From Gammaproteobacteria bacterium (GTDB taxonomy: Bacteria > Pseudomonadota > Gammaproteobacteria > Enterobacterales > Alteromonadaceae), in the NCBI GenBank assembly GCA_017302255.1, contig JAFLDV010000009.1, positions 52,417-116,416 of the forward strand: DNA of 64,000 nucleotides. Reading direction: 5' to 3'. Position 1 is the first letter of the stretch. Every line of letters starts with the position of its first letter. A program made the translations under genes and the position numbers. Below are positions 27,251 to 35,352 of the stretch, piece after piece. The notes beneath the pieces were generated by a model, which worked only from the letters and a program-made list of their open reading frames with translations, ran no database searches and was not told the DNA's origin.

Positions 27251-28469
27251 TCGGCAAGCGGATACTAAAGCGCGCCCCACCCAGCAGTGAGCTATCAATA
27301 CTTAATTGGCCTTGATGCCAATTCACAATACGACTGACAATAGCTAAACCCAAACCAAAACCACCTTGTCCTTTATTACGCCCAGCATCTAAGCGCACAA
27401 AAGGCTGCAAAATTGCATCACGTTGCGCGACAGGGATACCAGGGCCGTCGTCATCGACCGTGATAATCGCCTCATCATTGGTGAATTGCAGTGAGAGCAG
27501 CACTTGGTTTTGGGCGTGACGCTTTGCGTTCATCAGCAGATTTTGCAGTGCTCGTTCAAGGTAATGGCCGTCAGCTTGTTGCCAAGCAATTGCTGGCCGT
27601 TCGACCACAATAGTTGCACCGGGCAGAGGTGCCAATTTTTCACTGAGATTATCGATAAGCTGGGTTAAATCGACCTCTTCAAATTGCAAACGAACCACTT
27701 GGCTTTCCATACGAGCGTAATCCAGCATCTCGTCAACTAATTGATCAAGCTCGCGAATATCACCAAGCATTGCTAGTTTCTCCGCGTCGCTGAGCGGTTG
27801 CATTTCGATGGCAAAACTTAATCTGGCCAGTGGCGTTCGTAATTCATGGGAAACCGCATGTGTCATTTCACGCTGCAGATTCACTAGCCGTTTAATTTGG
27901 TTCGCCATTTGCTGCACGCTTTGCGCTATTGGCGCGAGCAGCGAGCGGTCTGGCAATGGCTGAGTCGGTAATTGCATGCCTTGACCAAATTGCGCGAGTT
28001 GACGCTGTAAATGCGAAATATCGCGCGCTATAGGCCAAAGCCAAACCGCCAAGGCAACGCCAAGCAGCAGGAAAAACAACATGGTGAATAAGTAGGTGTA
28101 GTTGGACGGGACTTCGACTTCTACTGGGCCAAATTGTTGTAGCTGGTCGCCAATTTGTTGGTAGAAATAGACATAATTTTCGCCAAAAAGTGGCACCAAT
28201 TGCCCGCGAGCTAAAGCCTCAAGTTCTTCGGGCGACCAGTCAATGGCATTAACAGGCAGGTTTTGTAAGCTCAAATTGAGCTGCGCAGCGACCTGTTTGG
28301 GATCGCTATCTGGCGCGGTTAGCTGATAAGCCAAACTTTGCCCCAGCAGGTTCACCCAGCCGGGGATCGTCTCAGTTTGGCTATGTTCCCAGAGTCTTTC
28401 CACACTCCAGCCGATGGCGACCAACACCAACAGCATAAACAAATAGAAGTGTAAAAATAGCCGGCGCAT
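27222..28469 (-). CDS. Sensor histidine kinase, RstB-like
   Basis: This 415-residue membrane kinase starts with a membrane helix (LFLHFYLFMLLVLVAIGW), a periplasmic domain of about 105 residues and a second helix (YLFTMLFFLLLGVALAVWLW). HAMP follows, then a dimerisation box with the phosphorylated His in THAVSHELRTPLARLSF. The ATP-binding boxes are N (LQNLLMNAKRHA), G1 (VDDDGPGIPV) and G2 (GGFGLGLAIVSRI). Its sequence style and size are like RstB. It is the last gene of a four-gene operon; the response regulator stop and this ATG are separated by one base (TGACATG), indicating translational coupling. Confidence 0.92.
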   Translation of the reverse strand: MRRLFLHFYLFMLLVLVAIGWSVERLWEHSQTETIPGWVNLLGQSLAYQLTAPDSDPKQVAAQLNLSLQNLPVNAIDWSPEELEALARGQLVPLFGENYVYFYQQIGDQLQQFGPVEVEVPSNYTYLFTMLFFLLLGVALAVWLWPIARDISHLQRQLAQFGQGMQLPTQPLPDRSLLAPIAQSVQQMANQIKRLVNLQREMTHAVSHELRTPLARLSFAIEMQPLSDAEKLAMLGDIRELDQLVDEMLDYARMESQVVRLQFEEVDLTQLIDNLSEKLAPLPGATIVVERPAIAWQQADGHYLERALQNLLMNAKRHAQNQVLLSLQFTNDEAIITVDDDGPGIPVAQRDAILQPFVRLDAGRNKGQGGFGLGLAIVSRIVNWHQGQLSIDSSLLGGARFSIRLPKKIKPLPVA

Positions 28470-28470
28470 G

Positions 28471-29163
28471 TCAGTTCCAAGCGTCTGCTACAAACAGGTA
28501 GCCTTTACCCCAGACTGTTTTAATGCGAAACGGTGTATCAGCATTATCGCCAAGTTTTCGGCGAAGATGTGAGACTCGAACATCGACGGTACGATCTAAA
28601 CCATCATACTCGCGCCCGATGATTTGCTTATGGATTGCTTCCCGACGTACTGTTTGCCCAGCGTGTTTGGCCAGCATCCATAGCAGGTCAAATTCGTAGC
28701 TGGTGAGCTCAACAAACTGCTCATCATAATAAGCTTCACGAGCTGATTGGTTCAGTTGTAAGCGGCCGAATGATAGTGTGGTGCTTTCTTGATTGCTGGC
28801 GGTTTGCGTGCGTCTAAGCAGTGCATGAACTCGCGCGAGCAGTACCCGTGGCTCTACCGGTTTGACAACATAATCATCTGCACCGAGTTCAAGACCAAGC
28901 ACTTGATCAATATCACTCTCTTTTGCGGTTAACATCAGGATCGGTTGTTTGAACCAAGGACGAATAGCGCGGCAAATAGCGAAGCCATCTAGCCCAGGTA
29001 GCATCAGATCCAATATGACTAAGTCCGGATTAAAATCGCGGCATTGCGCTTCTGCTTCAAGACCGTTAAACACTTGGCGAACGACAAAACCGTGTTGAGT
29101 GAGGTAACTTTGGACTAAATCAGATAATCGCTGATCGTCCTCGACCAACAGAATTTTACTCAT
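28471..29163 (-). CDS. OmpR-family response regulator, RstA-like
   Basis: The 230-residue regulator has a receiver domain (SKILLVEDDQRLSDLVQSYL; phosphoacceptor Asp in LVILDLMLPGLDG, about residue 52; Lys in YVVKPVEP) and a C-terminal winged helix (YEFDLLWMLAKHAGQTVRREAI, then GLDRTVDVRVSHLRRKLGD). It is preferred to start at the ATG at 29163, preceded by GGAG; an upstream ATG at 29178 has no ribosome binding site. The ATG overlaps the stop of the DUF3019 gene (TAATG). It probably controls this operon or envelope genes, by analogy with RstA. Confidence 0.95.
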   Translation of the reverse strand: MSKILLVEDDQRLSDLVQSYLTQHGFVVRQVFNGLEAEAQCRDFNPDLVILDLMLPGLDGFAICRAIRPWFKQPILMLTAKESDIDQVLGLELGADDYVVKPVEPRVLLARVHALLRRTQTASNQESTTLSFGRLQLNQSAREAYYDEQFVELTSYEFDLLWMLAKHAGQTVRREAIHKQIIGREYDGLDRTVDVRVSHLRRKLGDNADTPFRIKTVWGKGYLFVADAWN

Positions 29164-29552
29164 TAAAACACACTCCATGGGGCAACCAAACGTCGTCGCC
29201 GGTCAGGTTGGCGACTCAAAATTGTTAACGACTGCTCTAAAACCGGTTGCTGCGCTTCGCGTAGCTGTAACACACTATTTTGCTTGAGCTGCAGTGTTTG
29301 TTGCCAGCTGCCTTGTTGTTGCTGTTGCCAGCATTGCAATTGGGTGTCGTCGAGAAATGCACACAACGAGCGGGGCTGCTGACTCTGCCAATGCAGGCTA
29401 AGCGCCATTTCACATTGGGCCTGTTGTTTATCGACCACGCAGACTGTCGGTTCGACGACCCAGCACACCGCATCAAGACAAGGCGCAGTGTGTTCAGCAG
29501 CGAGAACTCCGCTAGAAAAGACTAATACAGCTAAAAAATTAAGTCCTTGCAT
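29163..29552 (-). CDS. DUF3019-like secreted small protein
   Basis: From the ATG at 29552 the protein has 129 residues: a signal peptide (MQGLNFLAVLVFSSGVLAAE), then a Cys-rich domain with CLDAVCWVVEPTVCVVDKQQAQCEM, LSLHWQSQQPRSLC and LQCWQQQQQGSW. The Cys and Trp pattern and the location next to MipA/OmpV and RstAB-type genes match the DUF3019 proteins I know from Shewanella-like genomes. The longest frame would begin at 29672 but lacks a signal at its start. The chosen ATG overlaps the MipA stop (ATGA), so it is translationally coupled. Function is unknown; it is probably a periplasmic accessory of the sensor. Confidence 0.75.
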   Translation of the reverse strand: MQGLNFLAVLVFSSGVLAAEHTAPCLDAVCWVVEPTVCVVDKQQAQCEMALSLHWQSQQPRSLCAFLDDTQLQCWQQQQQGSWQQTLQLKQNSVLQLREAQQPVLEQSLTILSRQPDRRRRLVAPWSVF

Positions 29553-30469
29553 CAATAAAACCGGTAACTGACTCCAATAAACCAGGACCGGACAAATGTT
29601 TCTGCCAGTAATGGGCTTTGTTGTGTGTCGACTGAAGGATCTTCGGCATTCTTCAAGTCGATATTTAACCAACGATAACGGAATAAACTTAAGAGTGCCC
29701 AGTTTTTGTCGAGCTCATAGCTCCAATGCACGCCAACTTCAGGTTGGAAACCTGCAGAAGCCACGTCTGGACTGCCACCATCATCAAAAGAAATACCGTA
29801 GTAGGTGTCTAGCAATCGGGCACTTTTCCATGCCAACGCAGAGCTAAAGCCCCAGTCGCCAGTGACATGACTTAAATGGTATGCAACTGAGACCTTGGCG
29901 TGTGAGCCCTGATATTCGTTACTGACATCATGCCACCAATTGGCCCGCACTTGCCACTGGGCTTTTTGCCAATCGAGCTGTAAGCCGCCATCAAGCGCCC
30001 ACGGCCGTTTGCTGACTTGGCCGATATCGACAACTCGCACACTCTCTGATATTTCGTTGTTTTGGACTGGGCCGGCTAAACCATCGTCGGCAATACGCTG
30101 CGAAGTAAATACATTACTAAAAGACGCGCGGCGGAAATATCCCTGCTCCTCGTTGAAGCGACTAACCAAGCTTAAGGTGACCTCTGGTGATAACACCCAA
30201 CTGTAACCTAAGGTCCCATTATCAAAAAACCAATGTTGACCGTAATAGGCCAAGTCTGGCATCAACCACAGCGGCATATTGTGGCCGCCATGTAATGGGT
30301 TGGAGCGAAATCCCGCGCCCATCGCGAGGGAAAAGTGGAATTGATCGGTGGTTTCACAAGGCGCAGTTGCCGAAGTTTTCGTCGCATCCGAACAGCCAGC
30401 CGCTTGCGCTGCGGCGCTAACCACAGACCAACCAACAAATATAAATGGAACCGCAAAACGCGAGGTCAT
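29552..30469 (-). CDS. MipA/OmpV family outer-membrane protein
   Basis: The 305 residues carry a signal peptide (cleavage near AAQAA, residue 23), then beta-barrel sequence of the MipA/OmpV family: FSLAMGAGFRSNPLHGGHNMPLWLMPDLAYYG (the conserved N-terminal strand region), FFDNGTLGYSW, and a C-terminal strand ending in VSYRFY with a terminal aromatic residue. MipA proteins are linked to peptidoglycan scaffolding or porin-like functions. It is the first gene of a coupled operon with a DUF3019-like protein, an RstA-like regulator and an RstB-like kinase. This suggests that the sensor monitors an envelope signal connected to this barrel. Confidence 0.88.
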   Translation of the reverse strand: MTSRFAVPFIFVGWSVVSAAAQAAGCSDATKTSATAPCETTDQFHFSLAMGAGFRSNPLHGGHNMPLWLMPDLAYYGQHWFFDNGTLGYSWVLSPEVTLSLVSRFNEEQGYFRRASFSNVFTSQRIADDGLAGPVQNNEISESVRVVDIGQVSKRPWALDGGLQLDWQKAQWQVRANWWHDVSNEYQGSHAKVSVAYHLSHVTGDWGFSSALAWKSARLLDTYYGISFDDGGSPDVASAGFQPEVGVHWSYELDKNWALLSLFRYRWLNIDLKNAEDPSVDTQQSPLLAETFVRSWFIGVSYRFY

Positions 30470-30775
30470 AAGCTACTTCTTTGCAAAAACCTGATACCAA
30501 CACTTTACCACTTCAGCGCCGAGGCCTTCAGCAAAAATAACAATGTTTCACAAAAACGCCACGACTCTGCTTTGTTTGTTGGTAACTCTTGCTGGATTTT
30601 GCTGCAGATGTTGCGGTTCTTATCGCATTACCTTGCTTAAAGTGACCTGGTTGTGGCAATTTAGCCGTAGCTTGGAATAACTAAAAAAACGCTGCTGCGC
30701 AGCCAAGTCCCAAATTGAGGTGTAAACCGTGTTGTTAGGCATTTGCTGGCCACAAGGCTTCAAGGAGTATGTGGC
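30470..30775. promoter_or_regulatory. Divergent intergenic region (MipA operon / LacI gene)
   Basis: These 306 bases must carry both promoters. I see no copy of the TGAATACGTATTCA palindrome here, so the LacI gene does not seem to be autoregulated through that site. No gene or clear hairpin is visible. The LacI ribosome binding site AAGGAG is at 30762-30767. Confidence 0.3.
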
Positions 30776-31801
30776 ATGAAAGGAAAAGCAACGTCGTTTG
30801 ATATTGCCTATATGGCTGGCGTGTCGCAATCGACCGTGTCGCGTGCATTACGGGACAGTCCAGCAGTAAATCAGGAAACCAAAGACCGCATTTTTGCCAT
30901 TGCGAAACAGCTTAATTACAAAGTGGATAAAAATGCCAGCAACTTGCGCAAACAGCGCAGTGGCACTTTAGCCTTACTGCTGTTTGAAGATCCAACAGTC
31001 GATGATTCGCAAATTAACCCTTTTTTCTTGTCGATGTTGGGCAGCATAACTCGCGCTTGTACAAAACGCGGTCACGATTTACTCATTTCCTTTCAACAGC
31101 TTAGCAACGATTGGCATGCTGACTATGAAGATAGCAAAAAGGCCGATGGCATTATTTTGTTGGGCTATGGCGATTATGTTGATTACGAAGAAAAACTGAA
31201 TCAGTTATTAGCGCAACAAACGCATTTTGTGTGTTGGGGGGCTCAAGTCGAAGGTCACCCAGAATTTACTATCCGCTCCAATAATCGCCAAGGTGGCCGT
31301 CTTGCTGCTGAGCATCTGTTGCAATTTGGCTATCAGAGTTTTGCATTTATCGGTATTGCTTCAGCACACGCACCAGAATTTAATGAACGTTATCAAGGAT
31401 ATATTGAAGCCTTGGCTGAGAAAGGCATAGATCCAGCGGCCGTGGCGCAAGTTGATGCGATATCCACCGAGCAAGCTGGTTTTGAGGCAACGCTGCAATT
31501 ACTGAATGCGGGGCCACAACCACGGGCAATATTTGCTGCTTCAGACTTGATCGCTATCGGCATTATGCGTGCCTTGCAAAACAAAGGCTTACGTATCCCT
31601 GAAGATGTCGCGGTCGTCGGTTTTGATGATATTCCTGTTGCGTCGTTCTCATCACCTGGGTTAACGACCATCCAGCAAAATACCACGCTTGCAGGGGAAA
31701 TGCTGGTGGTGAATTTACTGCGGTTAATTGCCCGCGAAGGCATAGCGCAAACCGAAATTGAGCCTAAAATTATTGTCAGGCGTTCATGCGGCGCGCAATA
31801 A
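30776..31801 (+). CDS. LacI family transcriptional regulator, probable alpha-glucan regulon regulator
   Basis: The 341-residue protein has an N-terminal helix-turn-helix (SFDIAYMAGVSQSTVSRALRDS), the hinge ending LNYKVDKNASNLRKQRS, and a periplasmic-binding-protein-like effector domain with IRSNNRQGGRLAAEHLLQFGY, AIFAASDLIAIGIMRAL and VAVVGFDDIPVASFSSPGLTTIQQ. It starts at the ATG at 30776, which has AAGGAG upstream; an earlier TTG frame is unsupported. It lies between the receptor/amylase locus and the glucoamylase/MFS operon, and is the only LacI-type gene in the window. Its likely targets are the palindromes at 13322 and 37065. The effector (maltose or maltodextrin) is inferred. Confidence 0.92.
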   Translation: MKGKATSFDIAYMAGVSQSTVSRALRDSPAVNQETKDRIFAIAKQLNYKVDKNASNLRKQRSGTLALLLFEDPTVDDSQINPFFLSMLGSITRACTKRGHDLLISFQQLSNDWHADYEDSKKADGIILLGYGDYVDYEEKLNQLLAQQTHFVCWGAQVEGHPEFTIRSNNRQGGRLAAEHLLQFGYQSFAFIGIASAHAPEFNERYQGYIEALAEKGIDPAAVAQVDAISTEQAGFEATLQLLNAGPQPRAIFAASDLIAIGIMRALQNKGLRIPEDVAVVGFDDIPVASFSSPGLTTIQQNTTLAGEMLVVNLLRLIAREGIAQTEIEPKIIVRRSCGAQ

Positions 31802-31822
31802 GCGCGCTCGACTAGGTAATCT

Positions 31823-32794
31823 ATGGCTAAATCCGTCAAGGCGGCCGCAACAGTGCGGGCCGCTGCCAGTAAAATGCATCCAGCAAATCCATTTATAACC
31901 GGCTATCCAATGGCTGAGTTAATCAAGGCATATCCCGCACTGCAAACGCATGTGATCACTACGGTCCGCGGTGAATTGAGTATTCCATTTGCCGATCCAG
32001 TCGCAGTGAAATGCCTCAATCAAGCGCTGTTGGCCTATCAATACCAACTGAAATTTTGGGATGTGCCGGATGGTTTTTTATGCCCTGCGGTGCCAGGACG
32101 TTTAGATTACATTTTGCATTTGCGCGATCTGCTGACATCAGCCAATTTGGGAAAACCGCCGAAAAGTAAGAACTTGCAGTGGTTAGATATTGGCTGTGGG
32201 GCTAATTTGATTTATCCGCTGCTAGCGGTAAAGGCCGTGGGTGGGCATGCAATTGCTGCAGAATTGGATAGTGAAGCCATTACGCATGCGCAAACGCTTG
32301 TCAGCAAGCATCAATTGCAACCGCGGATTGCCATCCGCCAACAGCATAAATCTACCGCGATTTTTCACGGGATTATTAATAAATCTGATGTGATTGATGT
32401 CACCTTATGTAATCCACCATTTCATCAAAACGCTGAAGAGGCTGCAGCAGGCAGTACACGCAAACGAGAGAATTTGGGACTTGCCGCCGATGCCGCATTA
32501 CTCAATTTTTCAGGGCGCGATCACGAGTTGTGGTGCGAGGGCGGTGAGGCTGCTTTCCTTAAACTGATGGCCGATGAAAGCCGTGATTTTGCCGCGCAGG
32601 TCTTTTGGTTTAGCAGTTTGGTATCAAAACAAATTCATGTGGATGCGTTGGTTAAACAGCTGTGGAAACTTGGTGCTGTTGAGGTCAAAGTGGTCGAAAT
32701 GGGACAAGGCCAGAAAATCAGTCGTTTTGTCGCTTGGACTTATTTAACCGAGGTGCAGCAGCAACTTTGGCGGCAGCATCGCTTTAATCGGTAA
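31823..32794 (+). CDS. rlmF: 23S rRNA (adenine(1618)-N(6))-methyltransferase
   Basis: RlmF methylates A1618 of 23S rRNA using S-adenosylmethionine. The 323 residues show the family start (HPANPFITGYPMAELIKAYPAL), the SAM-binding motif LDIGCGANLIYPLL, the catalytic NPPFHQNAEEAAAGSTRKRENLG (NPPF motif with the RlmF-specific RKxxNL), the GGEAAFLKLMADES segment, and VVEMGQGQKISRFVAWTY near the end. It lies 21 bases after the LacI gene on the same strand and may be transcribed with it, although no functional link is expected. Confidence 0.96.
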   Translation: MAKSVKAAATVRAAASKMHPANPFITGYPMAELIKAYPALQTHVITTVRGELSIPFADPVAVKCLNQALLAYQYQLKFWDVPDGFLCPAVPGRLDYILHLRDLLTSANLGKPPKSKNLQWLDIGCGANLIYPLLAVKAVGGHAIAAELDSEAITHAQTLVSKHQLQPRIAIRQQHKSTAIFHGIINKSDVIDVTLCNPPFHQNAEEAAAGSTRKRENLGLAADAALLNFSGRDHELWCEGGEAAFLKLMADESRDFAAQVFWFSSLVSKQIHVDALVKQLWKLGAVEVKVVEMGQGQKISRFVAWTYLTEVQQQLWRQHRFNR

Positions 32795-32840
32795 AAACCC
32801 GACACTTGCGCAGTTTGACGAGAACCTTGCAAGTGCCGGG
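32791..32840 (-). terminator. Terminator of the glucoamylase gene
   Basis: CCCGACACTTGC and GCAAGTGCCGGG form a 12-bp stem with one mismatch and a 19-base loop. On the minus strand it is followed by TTTTTACC, 13 bases beyond the glucoamylase stop. On the plus strand no T run follows. Confidence 0.75.
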
Positions 32841-32852
32841 AGGGAGAGTCGT

Positions 32853-35282
32853 TTATTTACCCGCACCAAATCGGGTGGATACCGGCGTGTAATGATCAAA
32901 CACTTGGCGGTCGCGTAACGAACGCAGTAACTTGATATATTCTGCGTGTGACCAAGCCAAAGGCGTCGCGCCATTTGTACCTTCACCAACGCTAAATTTG
33001 TACACATCGTTGTTGCCAACACCATCAAACACTTGCTCAGGCAGCATCATGCCTTCGTTGGCAAATTGCTCCATCGCCCAAACATATTGTTGGCGCAGCG
33101 GTTGTAGGTCGGAGTCAGACGGACTCGCCGTCGTTAACAACATCCGCGCTAACTCATAATGACCACGTTCGCCAGAAAAGATTGGCCAAACTCGACCGCG
33201 TTGCTCGGCAGTGCTTGTATCATTTGGACCTTTGGCATAAGCCAAACCTGTTTTGATATCTTCGCCATAACCGTCATGACCGTATCGACGCCAGCCTGGG
33301 ACCGTTTGCTCGGCAAATTTGAAGCTGTATTTCACCCGACTGATGTCTGGTAGCTGCTCGTCATCGAGCTCGCCCAAAGTGGCTAGCACTGCTTGATGAT
33401 CTGCACGGCGTACACCGTAGCGCACTAACTCTAGGAAACCGCCATCAACCCCCTCAGACTCAGTGACTTGTTGCTGGCCATTGCGCAGCTCCCAAACGTC
33501 ATGGTTGTTTGGATCTGTGTCCTTATTGATCCTTAAATAGTATTGGCCATCGCTAGCACCGCCATTTTTCAGCTTGCCTTGTGTGGTGAATGTGAGTTTT
33601 TCCAGATCTGCAGCAAACCGATCTGCAGCACTGGCGTAACGCTGCTGAGCTTCACTATCTCCAGCTTTAGCTGCGATCTCACTGGCAGTGACTAAACCGC
33701 TAATGATTGCCGCCATAGTTGAAGGCGAATATCCAGCTTGTTCTTCCCAACGCTCCTGCTGAGTAGACGGTGGAATAATTTCTGCGTCGTTCCAATCGAT
33801 TTTAACTTTGCCGCCTTGAACCAGAAAATCTGCAGCAGGCTTTAGCATCTGCTGATACCACTGAGTAATTTCGGCGTCAGTGAGGATGCCGGCCTGCCAT
33901 AAACGCCAACCTAACATGATGGGCATTGCAGTTTGGTCCATTTGCACGCCAACCCATTCAATCTGGCCATCGACATGTGTTTTTTGCAGGAACCAGCCAG
34001 GAGCACCGCTGAAGCCCGCGGTATTCGTTTTGACTTGGACTTTCTCTAAATAAGAAAACGCCACTTTCGGGCTTTGTGTATCGCCAAGGGCAAGTAGTGC
34101 CATTGCCACTTGATAGAAATCTCTTGGCCAAACCGCTTTGTAGCCGGTTTGTGCAACTTCAGCGGATTTATCGTCGCCCCAAGGATTCGATAATGAGGCG
34201 ATAAAAGCGCCTGCATGAGTTTTGTCTTCTTGCGCTTTAAGCACCATGGCACTGGCATAGAGTAATTTGCCATTGTCCATGCTTTGCGCCGATAGGCTTG
34301 ATAGTTCGCTGAGGCTGGTTAAATAATCCTGCCAGCCAATTGCTTCACCACTGCCATTAAATTCTGCCAACACCGGATCAAGTCCACGCTTTAGCGTGTT
34401 TTGTGCAGATGTTTGACTAGATGCTGCGTCTTTGCCAAAACCTATTACTTGTTGCCATTCACTAGTCACGCCATTTTGCACGGCAGGCATAGTTAAAAGT
34501 GCCGCGACGTTGCCCGGTGTTTCGCCGGTATTGCTGTATGATTTAGTCAGAGTCTTCTGTGCTTTTAGCTCAGTGAGTCCATCGGATACACCGACAAAAC
34601 CGACCGTGGCATTAACTGGCGCTGGCACAGTCATTAGCGTTAACGCTGAATCCGCTTCCATCGCAGTGACCGAACCTGTGCTGACGATTGCAGTATCGTT
34701 GCTACCAGTATTATTCAGCGCCGGATCTAAATAGGTATAGACTGTTAACCCATCCACCAATGCTTTGAAATAGGTACGGATCACCATGCTTTGGTTGGTC
34801 GGATCGGTGAAGTAGTGTTTTTCTATTTGGTATTTGCCATTTTTTGCCTTGTTCACCACTTTGTACGCTAAGGATGTTGGTCGTCCCTGTTCATCCTTTG
34901 CCAAGTAGTCAATTTCGCTGATAGTTGCCGTTTTTTCTTCATCAACAAAATCGGCACCGACAATCACCAGTTGCATTTCGCGAAGCTGGGCTTCGTGAAT
35001 AAGTCCAGACATGGTTTCAGTGAGAATGCCCTGCGCCAACGAGAACCACACTTTGGAGACTGGTCCAGTGGTAGCGTTGTCTTGATATTGGCCGTTTTGG
35101 TATTGCTCGTAGGAAGTGCCTATCCCAGTTTTGCCGGCGAAAGACCAGGTTGAAGCCAAACCAGGCGCGCCAGGGGCAGCGCTGACGGCTGTATCCACTG
35201 CACCAGTTTGCTCAGGGGCTGGTTGGCATGCGGTGAGGGATAGGGCAAGTGACAAGGCTGATAACACAAAACTCTTTTTCAT
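32853..35282 (-). CDS. GH15 glucoamylase/glucodextranase-type lipoprotein
   Basis: This 809-residue exo-acting enzyme should release glucose from non-reducing ends of alpha-glucans. A lipoprotein signal with lipobox LTAC ends near residue 19. An N-terminal beta-sandwich domain (about 40-300, LASTWSFAGKTGIGTSYEQY at its start) is typical of bacterial glucoamylases. The (alpha/alpha)6 barrel holds WPRDFYQVAMALLALGD (about 385), the general-acid region ERWEEQAGYSPSTMAAI, and the base region SGERGHYELARMLL near 700. It is the second gene of the MFS-glucoamylase operon, with a 70-base gap that contains a strong hairpin. Anchoring in the envelope would place it to process imported dextrins. Confidence 0.94.
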   Translation of the reverse strand: MKKSFVLSALSLALSLTACQPAPEQTGAVDTAVSAAPGAPGLASTWSFAGKTGIGTSYEQYQNGQYQDNATTGPVSKVWFSLAQGILTETMSGLIHEAQLREMQLVIVGADFVDEEKTATISEIDYLAKDEQGRPTSLAYKVVNKAKNGKYQIEKHYFTDPTNQSMVIRTYFKALVDGLTVYTYLDPALNNTGSNDTAIVSTGSVTAMEADSALTLMTVPAPVNATVGFVGVSDGLTELKAQKTLTKSYSNTGETPGNVAALLTMPAVQNGVTSEWQQVIGFGKDAASSQTSAQNTLKRGLDPVLAEFNGSGEAIGWQDYLTSLSELSSLSAQSMDNGKLLYASAMVLKAQEDKTHAGAFIASLSNPWGDDKSAEVAQTGYKAVWPRDFYQVAMALLALGDTQSPKVAFSYLEKVQVKTNTAGFSGAPGWFLQKTHVDGQIEWVGVQMDQTAMPIMLGWRLWQAGILTDAEITQWYQQMLKPAADFLVQGGKVKIDWNDAEIIPPSTQQERWEEQAGYSPSTMAAIISGLVTASEIAAKAGDSEAQQRYASAADRFAADLEKLTFTTQGKLKNGGASDGQYYLRINKDTDPNNHDVWELRNGQQQVTESEGVDGGFLELVRYGVRRADHQAVLATLGELDDEQLPDISRVKYSFKFAEQTVPGWRRYGHDGYGEDIKTGLAYAKGPNDTSTAEQRGRVWPIFSGERGHYELARMLLTTASPSDSDLQPLRQQYVWAMEQFANEGMMLPEQVFDGVGNNDVYKFSVGEGTNGATPLAWSHAEYIKLLRSLRDRQVFDHYTPVSTRFGAGK

Positions 35283-35308
35283 CTGAAAATCCTGTAACCG
35301 AACTTTAA

Positions 35309-35341
35309 AACGCTAAAGAGCCACATCGTGGATTTAGCGTT
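35309..35341 (-). promoter_or_regulatory. Intercistronic hairpin between MFS and glucoamylase genes
   Basis: AACGCTAAA pairs with TTTAGCGTT (9 bp) around an inner CCAC/GTGG stem with an ATC loop. On the minus strand it is followed by TTTAAAG rather than a long T run. It may be a partial terminator or an RNA stabiliser that sets the MFS to glucoamylase ratio. Confidence 0.7.
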
Positions 35342-35352
35342 TATCGATTGTT

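Noticed and set aside
30335..30640. 101-codon plus-strand frame over the start of the MipA/OmpV gene
   Set aside because: It is antisense to the signal peptide end of a recognised gene and runs on through the intergenic region. Its composition is that of a shadow frame.
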